A stretch of DNA of 29,125 nt, taken from assembly GCA_045125655.1 (NCBI GenBank), contig JBGVNP010000111.1:1-29125 (forward strand). The letters run 5' to 3'. Numbering within the stretch: position 1 is the first letter of the stretch; every line of letters begins with the position of its first letter. Of this stretch, positions 7,725-14,796 are shown in pieces. Under the pieces are notes generated by a model that was not told the origin of the DNA, made no database searches, and saw nothing but the letters and a program-made list of their open reading frames with translations. This DNA comes from RGIG4608 sp045125655. Its GTDB lineage: Bacteria; Bacillota; Clostridia; Oscillospirales; CAG-272. The position numbers were made by a program, and so were the translations under genes.

Positions 7725-7815
7725 GAGTTTTCCACAGGCAAAACATGTAAAAAACCTTGATTTTGTCGAGTTTTCCACAGTTTCCACAGAGTTTTCCACA
7801 GATGTTTGTGGAGAA
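7725..7815. promoter_or_regulatory. Cluster of DnaA-box-like sites upstream of rex
   Basis: Three perfect copies of GAGTTTTCCACAG occur at 7725-7737, 7768-7780 and 7789-7801. Each contains TTTTCCACA, which fits the relaxed DnaA box TTWTNCACA. A one-mismatch GTTTCCACA lies at 7780-7788, and a weaker reverse-strand site (TTCTCCACA) at 7807-7815. The cluster fills the gap between the tsaD stop and rex. DnaA binding is inferred from consensus. The site could control the rex-dnaD-dnaI unit or titrate DnaA. Confidence 0.75.
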
Positions 7816-7826
7816 ATTAGTCGAAT

Positions 7827-8840
7827 TTAATCGAGTGGAGAATATGCGCTCGCGTTGAGTGAGGTATCCGCAAAATTACCCTTTTTGTACTCAAAATATC
7901 CTGCAAGAGCGATCATTGCTCCGTTATCTCCGCAAAGCGAACGGTCGGGGAGTGCAAAGTGGATACCGCGCTTTTCGCAGAGTCTTGAAAGACTTGAGCG
8001 AAGATGCGAGTTTGCCGCCACACCGCCCGAAAGTGCAAGTGAGGTGAAGCCGCTTACGTCAAGCGCCTTATCAACCTTTTGAGTTATCGCCTTTACAACG
8101 CAATCGGTATAGGATGCCGCCACGTCGGCATAGCTTATCTCTATTCCCTTTTGAGTATTGGAATTGATATAGTTGAGCGCACTTGTTTTAAGTCCGCTGA
8201 ACGAAAAATCAAGATTGTCACCCGAAAGCGCGGGGGACGGGAATTTTATTGCCTTTGGATCGCCCTCGTATGCGAGCTTATCAAGAGCCGCACCGCCGGG
8301 ATAGGGCATTCCCATAACTCTCGCTATCTTATCAAAAGCTTCACCTGCCGCATCATCTCGGGTAGTGCCAAGCTCCTCAAAATCAGCGTAATTGCGAACA
8401 TTATAAATCGAAGTATGTCCGCCCGAAACCACAAGTGCCAAAAACGGTGGCTTTAATTCGGGCGCTTCGAAATATGCCGCCGCAACGTGTCCCTTTATGT
8501 GATCCACGGGAATGAGCGGGATATTGTTGGCAAACGCGAGTGATTTTGCAAAATTCACTCCGACAAGCAATGCTCCGATAAGCCCCGGAGAGCTTGTTAC
8601 CGCAATCGCACCGAGATCGGAAAGTGTAATTCCCGCCCCGTCAAGTGCCTCGTGAGTTATGCGCGAAACCGCCTCAATGTGCGCTCTGCTTGCAATCTCG
8701 GGAACAACTCCTCCATAAAGACGGTGCACGTCGATCTGAGATGCAACAATATTTGAGCGAATATATGGTTTTTCATCAATTATCTCCACAACGGACGCAC
8801 TCGTCTCGTCACAGGAGCTTTCCATTCCTAAAATATACAT
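7827..8840 (-). CDS. tsaD: tRNA threonylcarbamoyladenosine synthase, TsaD subunit
   Basis: TsaD transfers the threonylcarbamoyl group to A37 of ANN-decoding tRNAs, with TsaB and TsaE as partners. The 337-residue ASKHA-fold protein has the metal-binding HIKGH at 114-118, VVSGGHTS at 137-144 and a C-terminal GDNGAMIALAG. It begins 16 bases after rimI, with AGGA before the start, and shares the comEB-rimI-tsaD unit. tsaC, the preceding enzyme, is also in this window at 25033. tsaB and tsaE, often next to tsaD and rimI, are not here. Confidence 0.97.
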   Translation of the reverse strand: MYILGMESSCDETSASVVEIIDEKPYIRSNIVASQIDVHRLYGGVVPEIASRAHIEAVSRITHEALDGAGITLSDLGAIAVTSSPGLIGALLVGVNFAKSLAFANNIPLIPVDHIKGHVAAAYFEAPELKPPFLALVVSGGHTSIYNVRNYADFEELGTTRDDAAGEAFDKIARVMGMPYPGGAALDKLAYEGDPKAIKFPSPALSGDNLDFSFSGLKTSALNYINSNTQKGIEISYADVAASYTDCVVKAITQKVDKALDVSGFTSLALSGGVAANSHLRSSLSRLCEKRGIHFALPDRSLCGDNGAMIALAGYFEYKKGNFADTSLNASAYSPLD

Positions 8841-8856
8841 GATTAAACTTCCTAAA

Positions 8857-9291
8857 TTAATTTGCTTTTACCATTACAAAAGCATTTTCTCTTGGATTCT
8901 GATAAAATCCGTTTCTTTTGCCCGCGATTTCAAATCCGAGCTTTTGATATAAAGAGATCGCGCCAAGGTTACTTTCTCTCACCTCAAGGGAGATAGAAGC
9001 AATTCCTTTTTGATCGCACTCGTCAAAAACGCGATTCAATACCGATTGGGCGCACCCCTGTCTTTTATATTCATTTGCAGTTGCCACGTTGATTATCTGC
9101 GCCTCGTCAAGCACGTGCGTCACAGTGCAGTAGGCACAAAGCTCTTCACCGTCAAGAAGAACAACACAAAAGCCGCCATCAGTGAGGAAAAGCTCAAGAG
9201 CACTCTCACTCCACGGCTCTGCAAAGGTTTTGGCTTCAAGACTCGCAACAAGGGACAAATGCTCCTTTTTTGCAATAAGCAATTCTTTCAT
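8857..9291 (-). CDS. rimI: GNAT acetyltransferase, RimI type
   Basis: A 144-residue GNAT protein. The acetyl-CoA loop is NEYKRQGCAQSVL (about 78-90), and the C-terminal half has the typical LEVRESNLGAISLYQKLGF strand-helix of RimI-like proteins. RimI acetylates the N-terminal Ala of ribosomal protein S18 in E. coli; substrates elsewhere are less certain. I chose the ATG at 9291, one base after the comEB stop, over a longer reading that would run through comEB. No strong ribosome binding site is seen, so translation is probably coupled to comEB. Position directly before tsaD is the common arrangement. Confidence 0.9.
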   Translation of the reverse strand: MKELLIAKKEHLSLVASLEAKTFAEPWSESALELFLTDGGFCVVLLDGEELCAYCTVTHVLDEAQIINVATANEYKRQGCAQSVLNRVFDECDQKGIASISLEVRESNLGAISLYQKLGFEIAGKRNGFYQNPRENAFVMVKAN

Positions 9292-9292
9292 A

Positions 9293-9781
9293 TCAATAGC
9301 CGAAATTGCCCGAAAGTGAATCGTCGTTTTCGATCCATTCGTTGACGTCGATAACACGGAAGCTATCCTTATTGTCACGAACCACAACGTAAGCAATACC
9401 CGCATTTATCACCTGACGCTTGCACATCATACAAGAGCTGGTATTGGGAACGAGCTCCTCGCTTGAAGGATCGACACACGCCATATAGAGTGTTGCGCCA
9501 AGCATCTGATCACGAGGGGCGGCAATTATCGCGTTCGCCTCTGCGTGAACGGAGCGGCAAAGCTCATAGCGCTCACCCTGTGGGATGCAGAGCTTTTCTC
9601 TCATGCAAAATCCAAGCTCGTTACAGTTTTTTCTGCCCCTTGGCGAGCCATTATATCCCGTTGATATGATAACGTCGTTTTTAACGATAATGGCACCGTA
9701 TTTTTTGCGCATACAGGTACTTCTTTCAGCAACCGTCTGCGCTATATCAAGATAATAATTTTCCTTTGAGATTCTATCCAT
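9293..9781 (-). CDS. comEB: dCMP deaminase family protein (ComEB-like)
   Basis: A zinc-dependent deaminase that converts dCMP to dUMP in pyrimidine deoxynucleotide metabolism. The 162-residue product has HAEANA at 79-84 (zinc ligand His and catalytic Glu) and C-x2-C at 117 and 120. The residue before the first Cys is Ser where Pro is usual. Several further Cys (53, 59, 65, 75) fit the second metal site of many dCMP deaminases. The ATG at 9781 is chosen because GAAGGAGC lies 8-9 bases upstream; an upstream ATG at 9817 has no such site. It leads the unit with rimI and tsaD. Confidence 0.9.
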   Translation of the reverse strand: MDRISKENYYLDIAQTVAERSTCMRKKYGAIIVKNDVIISTGYNGSPRGRKNCNELGFCMREKLCIPQGERYELCRSVHAEANAIIAAPRDQMLGATLYMACVDPSSEELVPNTSSCMMCKRQVINAGIAYVVVRDNKDSFRVIDVNEWIENDDSLSGNFGY

Positions 9782-9822
9782 CGGATAAGCTCCTTCCGAC
9801 AAAAAATAATTATACATAGTAT

Positions 9823-9851
9823 ATTATAAAATAAAATCAACGCAAAATCAA
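9823..9851 (-). promoter_or_regulatory. Promoter of comEB-rimI-tsaD
   Basis: On the minus strand, TTGATT (9851-9846), 17 bp, TATAAT (9828-9823). It is 42 bases from the comEB start. Confidence 0.8.
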
Positions 9852-9892
9852 GGGGTTTTGCCGAAATTGCGCGAAATATTTAAAAGCAAAGA

Positions 9893-9925
9893 ATTGCCCC
9901 TCAAAAAGAGGGGCAATCCTTTTTT
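9893..9925. terminator. Terminator between comEB unit and the secreted-protein gene
   Basis: ATTGCCCCTC (9893-9902), loop AAAAA, GAGGGGCAAT (9908-9917). The plus side has CCTTTTTT. On the minus strand it follows the gene ending at 9956 and is trailed by TCTTTGCTTTT, so it probably terminates that gene. Confidence 0.75.
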
Positions 9926-9955
9926 CACAGTTTATATCAAATAACTCAAATACAA

Positions 9956-10357
9956 TTAAGCAACCATGCTTGACGTTGAGATAAATACCTCACTCAGATG
10001 CAATAAAAATTTCTGCATAAAGTCAAGAATAACTCTTGTAAATCCCTCGATCCAAACAGTTACCGCAGGGGGATCAAAAATAACCATGGCAAGTTCCGGC
10101 TCGCCACAAATATCGCAGAGTGCGGGTTCTTCTTCAGTGAGGGGTTCAGCATAGCTGTGCATTTCAAGATTTGGCTCACCGTAAAAATCCTCACAAATAT
10201 CGCACCAATGTCCCTGACAGGTAGGCACTCCCTCGTGTGTGTGCTCGTGATCAAGAGCGTGTGCTGTTTCCTCTGTAGCAAATGCCATAACGCCAATACA
10301 AGAAACAAGAAAAATAGCTAAAATAGTTGTAAATAATCCTTTAATTGTTTTTTTCAT
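9956..10357 (-). CDS. Small secreted protein with His/Cys motifs
   Basis: A 133-residue protein of unrecognised family. It has a clear signal peptide (MKKTIKGLFTTILAIFLVSC..AFA, probable cleavage after residue 27; a lipobox-like LVSC at 17-20 is an alternative). The mature part begins with a His-rich stretch (HALDHEHTHEG), then CQGHWCDIC and a second CDIC, which together suggest metal binding. The C terminus ends in a hydrophobic/amphipathic segment (VTVWIEGFTRVILDFMQKFLLHL). The ALCDICGEPE piece resembles the CDLCGETEG repeats of the next gene upstream, so the two may be related exported proteins. GGGAGG before the ATG is a strong ribosome binding site. Confidence 0.8.
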   Translation of the reverse strand: MKKTIKGLFTTILAIFLVSCIGVMAFATEETAHALDHEHTHEGVPTCQGHWCDICEDFYGEPNLEMHSYAEPLTEEEPALCDICGEPELAMVIFDPPAVTVWIEGFTRVILDFMQKFLLHLSEVFISTSSMVA

Positions 10358-10401
10358 AATTGCCTCCCTTTTAGTCGTTTTTATCTTGATTTTTCTATTT
10401 T

Positions 10402-10464
10402 ATAGCCGAAAAGGAACGATAGCAGTCATTCCCTTTCGGCTATGCCCGACAAGTCGGGCATAGC
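10402..10464. repeat. Two overlapping palindromes
   Basis: ATAGCCGAAAAGGAA (10402-10416) pairs with TTCCCTTTCGGCTAT (10429-10443). GCTATGCCCGAC (10439-10450) pairs with GTCGGGCATAGC (10453-10464), a perfect 12-bp stem with a 2-base loop. The two share GCTAT, so only one can form fully at a time. They lie between two minus-strand secreted-protein genes and lack a proper T run on that strand. Confidence 0.7.
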
Positions 10465-10500
10465 GTTTGGTTTGGAGTTTGGATTAATGGATTTTATTTA

Positions 10501-11676
10501 TTATACAAAGCCGAAAAGCTTCTTTAAAAATGAAATGATCATCATAATCAATGAAACAAACCAATGGGGCTGTGCGGGTTCGGGTTTAGGAAGAGGATCT
10601 CCCTCTGTTTCGCCGCAGCTCTCACAAGTCTTGGGAGCTTCAGTTGTAGCATCAACCCAAGTGTGTCCGAGCGCCTCGCCCTCGGTTTCGGAGCATACCG
10701 AGCAAGTCTTTGGTGTGTCGCAATCCGCATCCACCCAAGTGTGACCGAGTGCTTCACCCTCTGTCTCGGAGCATACCGAGCAGGTCTTTGGTGTGTCGCA
10801 ATCCGCATCTACCCAAGTGTGACCGAGTGCTTCACCCTCTGTTTCACCGCAGAGATCGCAGGTCTTGGGAGATGTACAGGTTGCTGGCTTGAAGTCATGA
10901 TCGCAGTAAATATCGTCAGGAATAAGCTCTGCAAAGGTTTCTAATGTTGCATCCTCATATCCTTCGGGAGCTGAAATGGGATCATATGAGAAATATGAGC
11001 TTGACCAACCCTGTTCCAAAAGATAATAATATCCGTTTATGTAAACCGTTGCATTTATTGGATTCTTATCAGCATCATAAGTAACTGTAGCAAATGTACC
11101 GTCATCGTAAAACATCTTTGCTTCATGATTTACAAGAACACCGTTTTCATATCTATTAATAACAAAATAATCGCCCAAAGAGTAAGCTATATCTACCATA
11201 TTTTCATAAAGGTATATGTCAATATACTTGGTATTTCCGGGGGTTGCAAACCATATATTTCTATTTATTTTGCCATCCGTATACCCTACTGTCCAGTACT
11301 GCTCACCATAAAACTCAATCAATAATGAGCCTTCAGTATCTTTATCGGTAACAGTAGTCGTCCAATAACCGTCAGCAAGAGTCATGTAAAGTCTATTAGA
11401 AGTTTTGTAACAGAAAACGCTTGCCTCTGCTGCGCCAATATCTTTAACGTACAAAACACCGTTTTCAACCTTCATCTCGATCGTTTCAGGGAAAAGCGTC
11501 TTAAACTCTTCAATGGGAAGACCGTAGTCAGAAAGATTTTTATACGTTACATTGGGGAATGAAAATTCGGGGAGCGTTATGGTATTTGATTCAGCAGCGT
11601 ATGCTGAAACACCAATGCCCACGATTATTCCGAGAGCAAGAACGAGTGATAAAATGATTGCAAGTGATTTTTTCAT
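10501..11676 (-). CDS. Secreted Cys-repeat surface protein
   Basis: A 391-residue exported protein of unknown function. A signal peptide covers residues 1-27 (cleavage likely at AYA-AES). The middle part (about 30-255) is beta-rich with many Tyr and Thr. From about 263 to 367 come four 26-residue units, two of them almost identical, with the pattern GHTWVDADCDTPKTCSVC and ETEGEAL. Such CxxC repeats are common in exported clostridial proteins. The tail (WFVSLIMMIISFLKKLFGF) is hydrophobic and could anchor in the membrane. The ATG at 11676 is preferred because AAAGGAGA lies just upstream and the signal peptide starts there. The 107-residue gene ends 64 bases upstream. Confidence 0.85.
   Translation of the reverse strand: MKKSLAIILSLVLALGIIVGIGVSAYAAESNTITLPEFSFPNVTYKNLSDYGLPIEEFKTLFPETIEMKVENGVLYVKDIGAAEASVFCYKTSNRLYMTLADGYWTTTVTDKDTEGSLLIEFYGEQYWTVGYTDGKINRNIWFATPGNTKYIDIYLYENMVDIAYSLGDYFVINRYENGVLVNHEAKMFYDDGTFATVTYDADKNPINATVYINGYYYLLEQGWSSSYFSYDPISAPEGYEDATLETFAELIPDDIYCDHDFKPATCTSPKTCDLCGETEGEALGHTWVDADCDTPKTCSVCSETEGEALGHTWVDADCDTPKTCSVCSETEGEALGHTWVDATTEAPKTCESCGETEGDPLPKPEPAQPHWFVSLIMMIISFLKKLFGFV
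10578..10889 (-). repeat. 78-bp tandem repeats inside the surface-protein gene
   Basis: The landmark CCCAAGT recurs at 10656, 10734 and 10812, an exact 78-bp period (26 codons). The two central units are nearly identical; the outer two are diverged. Copy number is therefore liable to change by recombination or slippage without breaking the frame. Confidence 0.85.
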
Positions 11677-11740
11677 GTTGAATCTCCTTTTGATTTTAAA
11701 ATAATTGTTTATCAAATTGTATATATGGAAAATAGCTTTT

Positions 11741-12064
11741 CTATTCCCTTTTTCTGTTTTTATCACACAGGCATATACCAAGCAAATCCTCACAGGATCT
11801 ATAGTATGCACAGGTGTGACAGGTGTCACCCACCACTTTGCCGGAGTAATGCTCACACACGTCCTGCATGTGAGTTACGAACGGCTCCCCTCTTGTATTA
11901 TATTGAGGATTTTCGCCAAAGTTCGGATAAATGGGAATCGGATCGTTGTATTTTCCAAATCGATCCTTATCTTCATAATATCCGTAGTGGATACTGAATA
12001 TCACACCTTCTATATTAATCTCGCGATAGAGGTCGCCCTCTCTCGCACGAAGCTTTCCGTTCAT
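11741..12064 (-). CDS. Small Cys-rich protein of unknown function
   Basis: A 107-residue protein without signal peptide or membrane segment. The N-terminal half is Tyr/Asp/Pro-rich (GYYEDKDRFGKYNDPIPIYP). The C terminus carries six Cys at 70, 82, 85, 91, 98 and 100 (CEHY...CHTCAYYRSC...GICLCDKNRKRE), likely a zinc or iron-sulfur site. I do not recognise the family. The ATG at 12064 is chosen for AAGGAGG 7 bases upstream; a longer frame to 12181 would include the terminator/promoter hairpin. The gene is probably co-transcribed with the surface-protein gene downstream. Confidence 0.75.
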   Translation of the reverse strand: MNGKLRAREGDLYREINIEGVIFSIHYGYYEDKDRFGKYNDPIPIYPNFGENPQYNTRGEPFVTHMQDVCEHYSGKVVGDTCHTCAYYRSCEDLLGICLCDKNRKRE

Positions 12065-12089
12065 ATCCGTCCTCCTTTCGCCGCAGGAC

Positions 12090-12137
12090 AAATAAAAAAT
12101 CTGCCATAATTTCTCTTGTGAGGAAATTATAGCAGAT
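12090..12137 (-). terminator. Terminator after the HTH regulator gene
   Basis: ATCTGCCATAATTTC (12099-12113) and GAAATTATAGCAGAT (12123-12137) form a 15-base stem with one mismatch. On the minus strand it is followed by TTTTTTATTT. It sits about 75 bases after the regulator stop and before the Cys-rich gene. Confidence 0.7.
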
Positions 12138-12154
12138 ATTTTTTGAGTTGTACA
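12126..12154 (-). promoter_or_regulatory. Possible promoter of the Cys-rich gene
   Basis: On the minus strand TGTACA (12154-12149), 17 bp, then TATAAT (12131-12126) with an extended TGC before the -10. The -10 lies inside one arm of the terminator-like palindrome, so the start would fall in its loop. The -35 is weak. Confidence 0.5.
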
Positions 12155-12175
12155 CACCCGCAGAGGGTGTTTTTT
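12154..12175 (+). terminator. Terminator-like hairpin, plus strand
   Basis: ACACCC, loop GCAGA, GGGTGT, then TTTTTT on the plus strand. No plus-strand gene precedes it, so its role may be to stop antisense transcription into the regulator gene. Confidence 0.45.
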
Positions 12176-12214
12176 GGACAAATCTAATTGTCTCTTAAAC
12201 GATCGAAACGATAA

Positions 12215-13438
12215 TTACAAAATGAGATAAAGCTCACTTTTTTCCTGTATTCCTGTCTTATTGATAACGCGCGCTACGGTCTGCTTTACTGTGGATTCGG
12301 ACACATAGAGCATATTTGCGATCTCCCTTGTGCTAAATCCAAACGCCGATAGCTTTGCCACCTCGTGCTCCTTGGCGGTAAGGTTGGTTGCAATATTCTT
12401 GTTTCTTATAGCGCCCGAAAGTCTTGACCAGTTTTTAGCGTAGATTGAGCTAAGCTCTACAATTCTCTCAAGTACCGCCTCGTTTTTAAGGCGTATCCTC
12501 TCCTCAAGCAAGCCGTCAAAATGGCGCACGTATTCGGCAAGAATGCCGTAAAATCTATCGGGCAGTGCAAGATCGAGTGCTTTATCTATGTGCAATATCG
12601 CCTTTTCTCTCTGTCCCGAGTTGTGATAAGCCACGGCGCACGACATTCTGAGATATATTTCGGGAATTATCGTTTTGTCAACTACCGCCTGCGTAATAAG
12701 TGGCTCAATTGTATTTGGGATGATCTTCATAAGCGCAAGACCTTGAACGCCCTTCAGACTATTCTGTCCCGAAGCAACGGCAAATGCCGACATATAAAGA
12801 TATTTAATATAGAAAACCTTGGCAGATGGGTGGGCATCAGCGGGCAGAGCTTCAAAATTTCCCGAGGTGAACCAATCGGGATAATCCTTGTTATCATAAA
12901 GCGTACTGTCGATTATGGCAAGAGCAAGGGAGATTATTTCCCTCTCCTGCTCGGTGCTTGACGGAGCTTCGCAGATATGATGCTTCGCCTCATACCATAT
13001 CTCCTCGTCACCGCTCCAGATGGCACAGCTTGCAAGGAGCATTCCCGCACCAAGAATCGCATAAAAGCCCGAGTGAGAATTTAAAAAGTATCTTGCGTGC
13101 TTATACACCGATGCTATCTCTCCTCTTCTGCACGCTATCTGCGCCTTGAAAAGCGCATATGCTTCGGGATTATTAACAAGCATTTCAGCGCATTCGTCGG
13201 CACATCCCACCTTATTATAAAGATTGGTCATATCAAGGAACGGACTCCTTTTGGGCATGGGAAGATGGGGCTCCTCGCCCGCCTTTGTAGAGCTTGGCAG
13301 AACGGCGCGAACGGGTATCATCCACGAGCGACCGAATCTATATGCGCCCTTTATCTTCTCCTGACTGCAAAGCACCTGCACTCGTCTTGGTGTAACACCC
13401 CATTTTTCTGCGGCTTCTTTAACGGTGATATAGTCCAT
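12215..13438 (-). CDS. Transcriptional regulator with two HTH domains (Xis/MerR-like and LuxR-type)
   Basis: A 407-residue regulator. Residues 1-42 form an excisionase/MerR-like HTH (MDYITVKEAAEKWGVTPRRVQ ... GRSWMIP). The middle is alpha-helical and TPR-like, with VAYHNSGQREKAILHIDKAL a clear repeat. From 353 to the end is a LuxR/GerE HTH (LTAKEHEVAKLSAFGFSTREI ... STVKQTV). The layout suggests a MalT-like sensor with a second DNA-binding domain; the ligand is unknown. The ATG at 13438 has GGAGGG 5 bases upstream. The frame stays open to 13609 through the leader palindromes, but that extension has no ribosome binding site at the right place. Autoregulation through the three leader palindromes is likely but inferred. 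Confidence 0.88.
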   Translation of the reverse strand: MDYITVKEAAEKWGVTPRRVQVLCSQEKIKGAYRFGRSWMIPVRAVLPSSTKAGEEPHLPMPKRSPFLDMTNLYNKVGCADECAEMLVNNPEAYALFKAQIACRRGEIASVYKHARYFLNSHSGFYAILGAGMLLASCAIWSGDEEIWYEAKHHICEAPSSTEQEREIISLALAIIDSTLYDNKDYPDWFTSGNFEALPADAHPSAKVFYIKYLYMSAFAVASGQNSLKGVQGLALMKIIPNTIEPLITQAVVDKTIIPEIYLRMSCAVAYHNSGQREKAILHIDKALDLALPDRFYGILAEYVRHFDGLLEERIRLKNEAVLERIVELSSIYAKNWSRLSGAIRNKNIATNLTAKEHEVAKLSAFGFSTREIANMLYVSESTVKQTVARVINKTGIQEKSELYLIL

Positions 13439-13451
13439 TTTCCCTCCGTTT

Positions 13452-13533
13452 GTTCGCTTTTGCGAACTTTTTAATGCATTTTCTGTTCGTTTAAACGAAC
13501 TTATTTGACGGTTTTTTGTTCGCTTTTGCGAAC
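13452..13533. promoter_or_regulatory. Three 16-bp palindromes at 33-bp spacing
   Basis: GTTCGCTTTTGCGAAC at 13452-13467 and 13518-13533, and GTTCGTTTAAACGAAC at 13485-13500. Starts are exactly 33 bp apart, close to three helical turns. All lie downstream of the predicted start of the regulator transcript and so could be operators or RNA hairpins (6-bp stem, 4-base loop). The middle copy changes C-G to T-A in both arms, keeping symmetry. Confidence 0.9.
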
Positions 13534-13544
13534 TTTGTGTTTTT

Positions 13545-13573
13545 ATTGTATCACTGTTTATTGATTTTTGCAA
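13545..13573 (-). promoter_or_regulatory. Promoter of the two-HTH regulator
   Basis: On the minus strand TTGCAA (13573-13568), 17 bp, TACAAT (13550-13545). The start would be near 13538, giving a leader of about 100 bases that contains all three palindromes. TTGCAA is self-complementary, and on the plus strand TACATA lies 18 bp away (13592-13597), so the same hexamer might serve the divergent glycosyltransferase. A 9-bp perfect palindrome (13574-13594) overlaps that side. Confidence 0.65.
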
Positions 13574-13644
13574 GTATTTTTTGATAAAAAATACATATTT
13601 TTTAAGCAAAATGAGAAACTAATTTTGAGAAAGGCGGTGTGAAA

Positions 13645-14796
13645 ATGATAAAAATATTGCATTTCATAAGTGATTCAAACGTGGGTGGCGCGGGGAAGCT
13701 CCTTTGCAATCTCATAGAAAATATGGACAATAGCAAATTTAAGACCGCTGTAGCTCTTCCTAAAGCCAGTGCCCTTATACCACTGCTTGAACCTCTGCCC
13801 TGCGAGATAATAACGCTCAACTCGGAGGCGGATAGATCGTTTTCATCAAGCGGATTTGCAGAGGCGATCGAGATAATAAAAAAGCTACATCCCGATATAG
13901 TACATTCACACGCATCCCTTTCATCCCGACTTGCAGCTGTGGCTCTCGGCATTCCTTGTAGAATATTCACCAAGCACTGTGCATTTCCGGCGTCTAAAGT
14001 ATATCATTTTCCACCCGTAAGACTTGTATCAAGAATGGCTAACGGACTTATCTCCACCTCGGTGATCGCTACGGCGGACTCGGCAAGGCGCGCGCTCATT
14101 GTAGAGGGATATGACAAAGATCGCATCACGACAATATTGAACGGCACCCCTCCTCTGCCCCTGCTCAGTGAAAACGAGAGAAGCATTATAAGGGCGCGAT
14201 ACGGTTTAAATAAGGACGATTTCGTCATCAGTATTTTCGCGCGTCTTGAGGAATACAAGGGACACAAAACGCTTCTTGAAGCCGCTAAAATATGCAAAAG
14301 ACATTATCCGAGCTTTAAATTTTTCATTGTCGGTGACGGCAGAATAAAAGATGATCTCATAAAATATGCAAAAGCACTTAAAATCGAGGATACCGTTTAT
14401 TTTACGGGATTTCTTGCCGACGTAAGCAAAATTTTCAACGTTACCGACGTAAACGTAAATTGCTCAACCTTGAGTGAGACCTCTAATCTATCTCTTTGCG
14501 AGGGGATGAGTCTTGGTATTCCTTGCGTTGCGAGTGATTGCTCAGGTAATCCTCAAATGGTTGAAAATGCCAAAAACGGTCTTCTTTTCCCCACAGGAAA
14601 CGCCGATGCACTTGCCGAGTGTCTTATGCGGCTCTACCGTGACAAGGCGCTCTACAAAAAATGCTCGCTCGGTGCATATAAGCGATATAAAGATGATTTC
14701 AGCGCACACGTTATGGCAGAAAAAATGATGACGCTTTATAAAAATGAATATAAAAAAAGCAGAAAAAGCAGAAAAAATCCCCTACCTTTGAGGTAA
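13645..14796 (+). CDS. Glycosyltransferase family 4 (GT-B fold)
   Basis: A 383-residue GT4-type enzyme, which transfers sugar from a nucleotide-sugar donor onto an acceptor such as a surface polysaccharide or lipid. The N-terminal domain opens with KILHFISDSNVGGAGKLLCNL. The C-terminal domain has FARLEEYKGHKTLLEAA (198-214), IVGDGRIKDDL (228-238) and the E-x7-E motif at E278 and E286. There is no membrane segment. The ATG at 13645 is preferred to GTG 13639 because AAAGGCGG is 7 bases before it. Donor and acceptor cannot be told from sequence. The terminator stem overlaps its stop codon. Confidence 0.92.
   Translation: MIKILHFISDSNVGGAGKLLCNLIENMDNSKFKTAVALPKASALIPLLEPLPCEIITLNSEADRSFSSSGFAEAIEIIKKLHPDIVHSHASLSSRLAAVALGIPCRIFTKHCAFPASKVYHFPPVRLVSRMANGLISTSVIATADSARRALIVEGYDKDRITTILNGTPPLPLLSENERSIIRARYGLNKDDFVISIFARLEEYKGHKTLLEAAKICKRHYPSFKFFIVGDGRIKDDLIKYAKALKIEDTVYFTGFLADVSKIFNVTDVNVNCSTLSETSNLSLCEGMSLGIPCVASDCSGNPQMVENAKNGLLFPTGNADALAECLMRLYRDKALYKKCSLGAYKRYKDDFSAHVMAEKMMTLYKNEYKKSRKSRKNPLPLR

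Noticed and set aside
7725..7815. Chromosomal origin oriC
   Set aside because: DnaA-like boxes are present, but no dnaA, dnaN or clear AT-rich unwinding region adjoins, and box number is small. A regulatory cluster is the safer reading.
11677..11856. Extended N terminus of the surface protein
   Set aside because: It would place a 60-residue non-signal extension before an ideal signal peptide and overlap the upstream gene's 3' end.
13452..13533. CRISPR-like or SOS-box array
   Set aside because: Three palindromes with 17-bp gaps are too short and too few for CRISPR, and no cas gene is near. The half-sites face GTTCG-N6-CGAAC, the opposite of the Gram-positive LexA box CGAAC-N4-GTTCG.
13439..13609. 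Longer N terminus of the two-HTH regulator
   Set aside because: The extra 57 codons translate the leader palindromes (repeated SSQKRT), and the predicted promoter (13573-13545) would lie inside this extended frame. The strong ribosome binding site fits ATG 13438.
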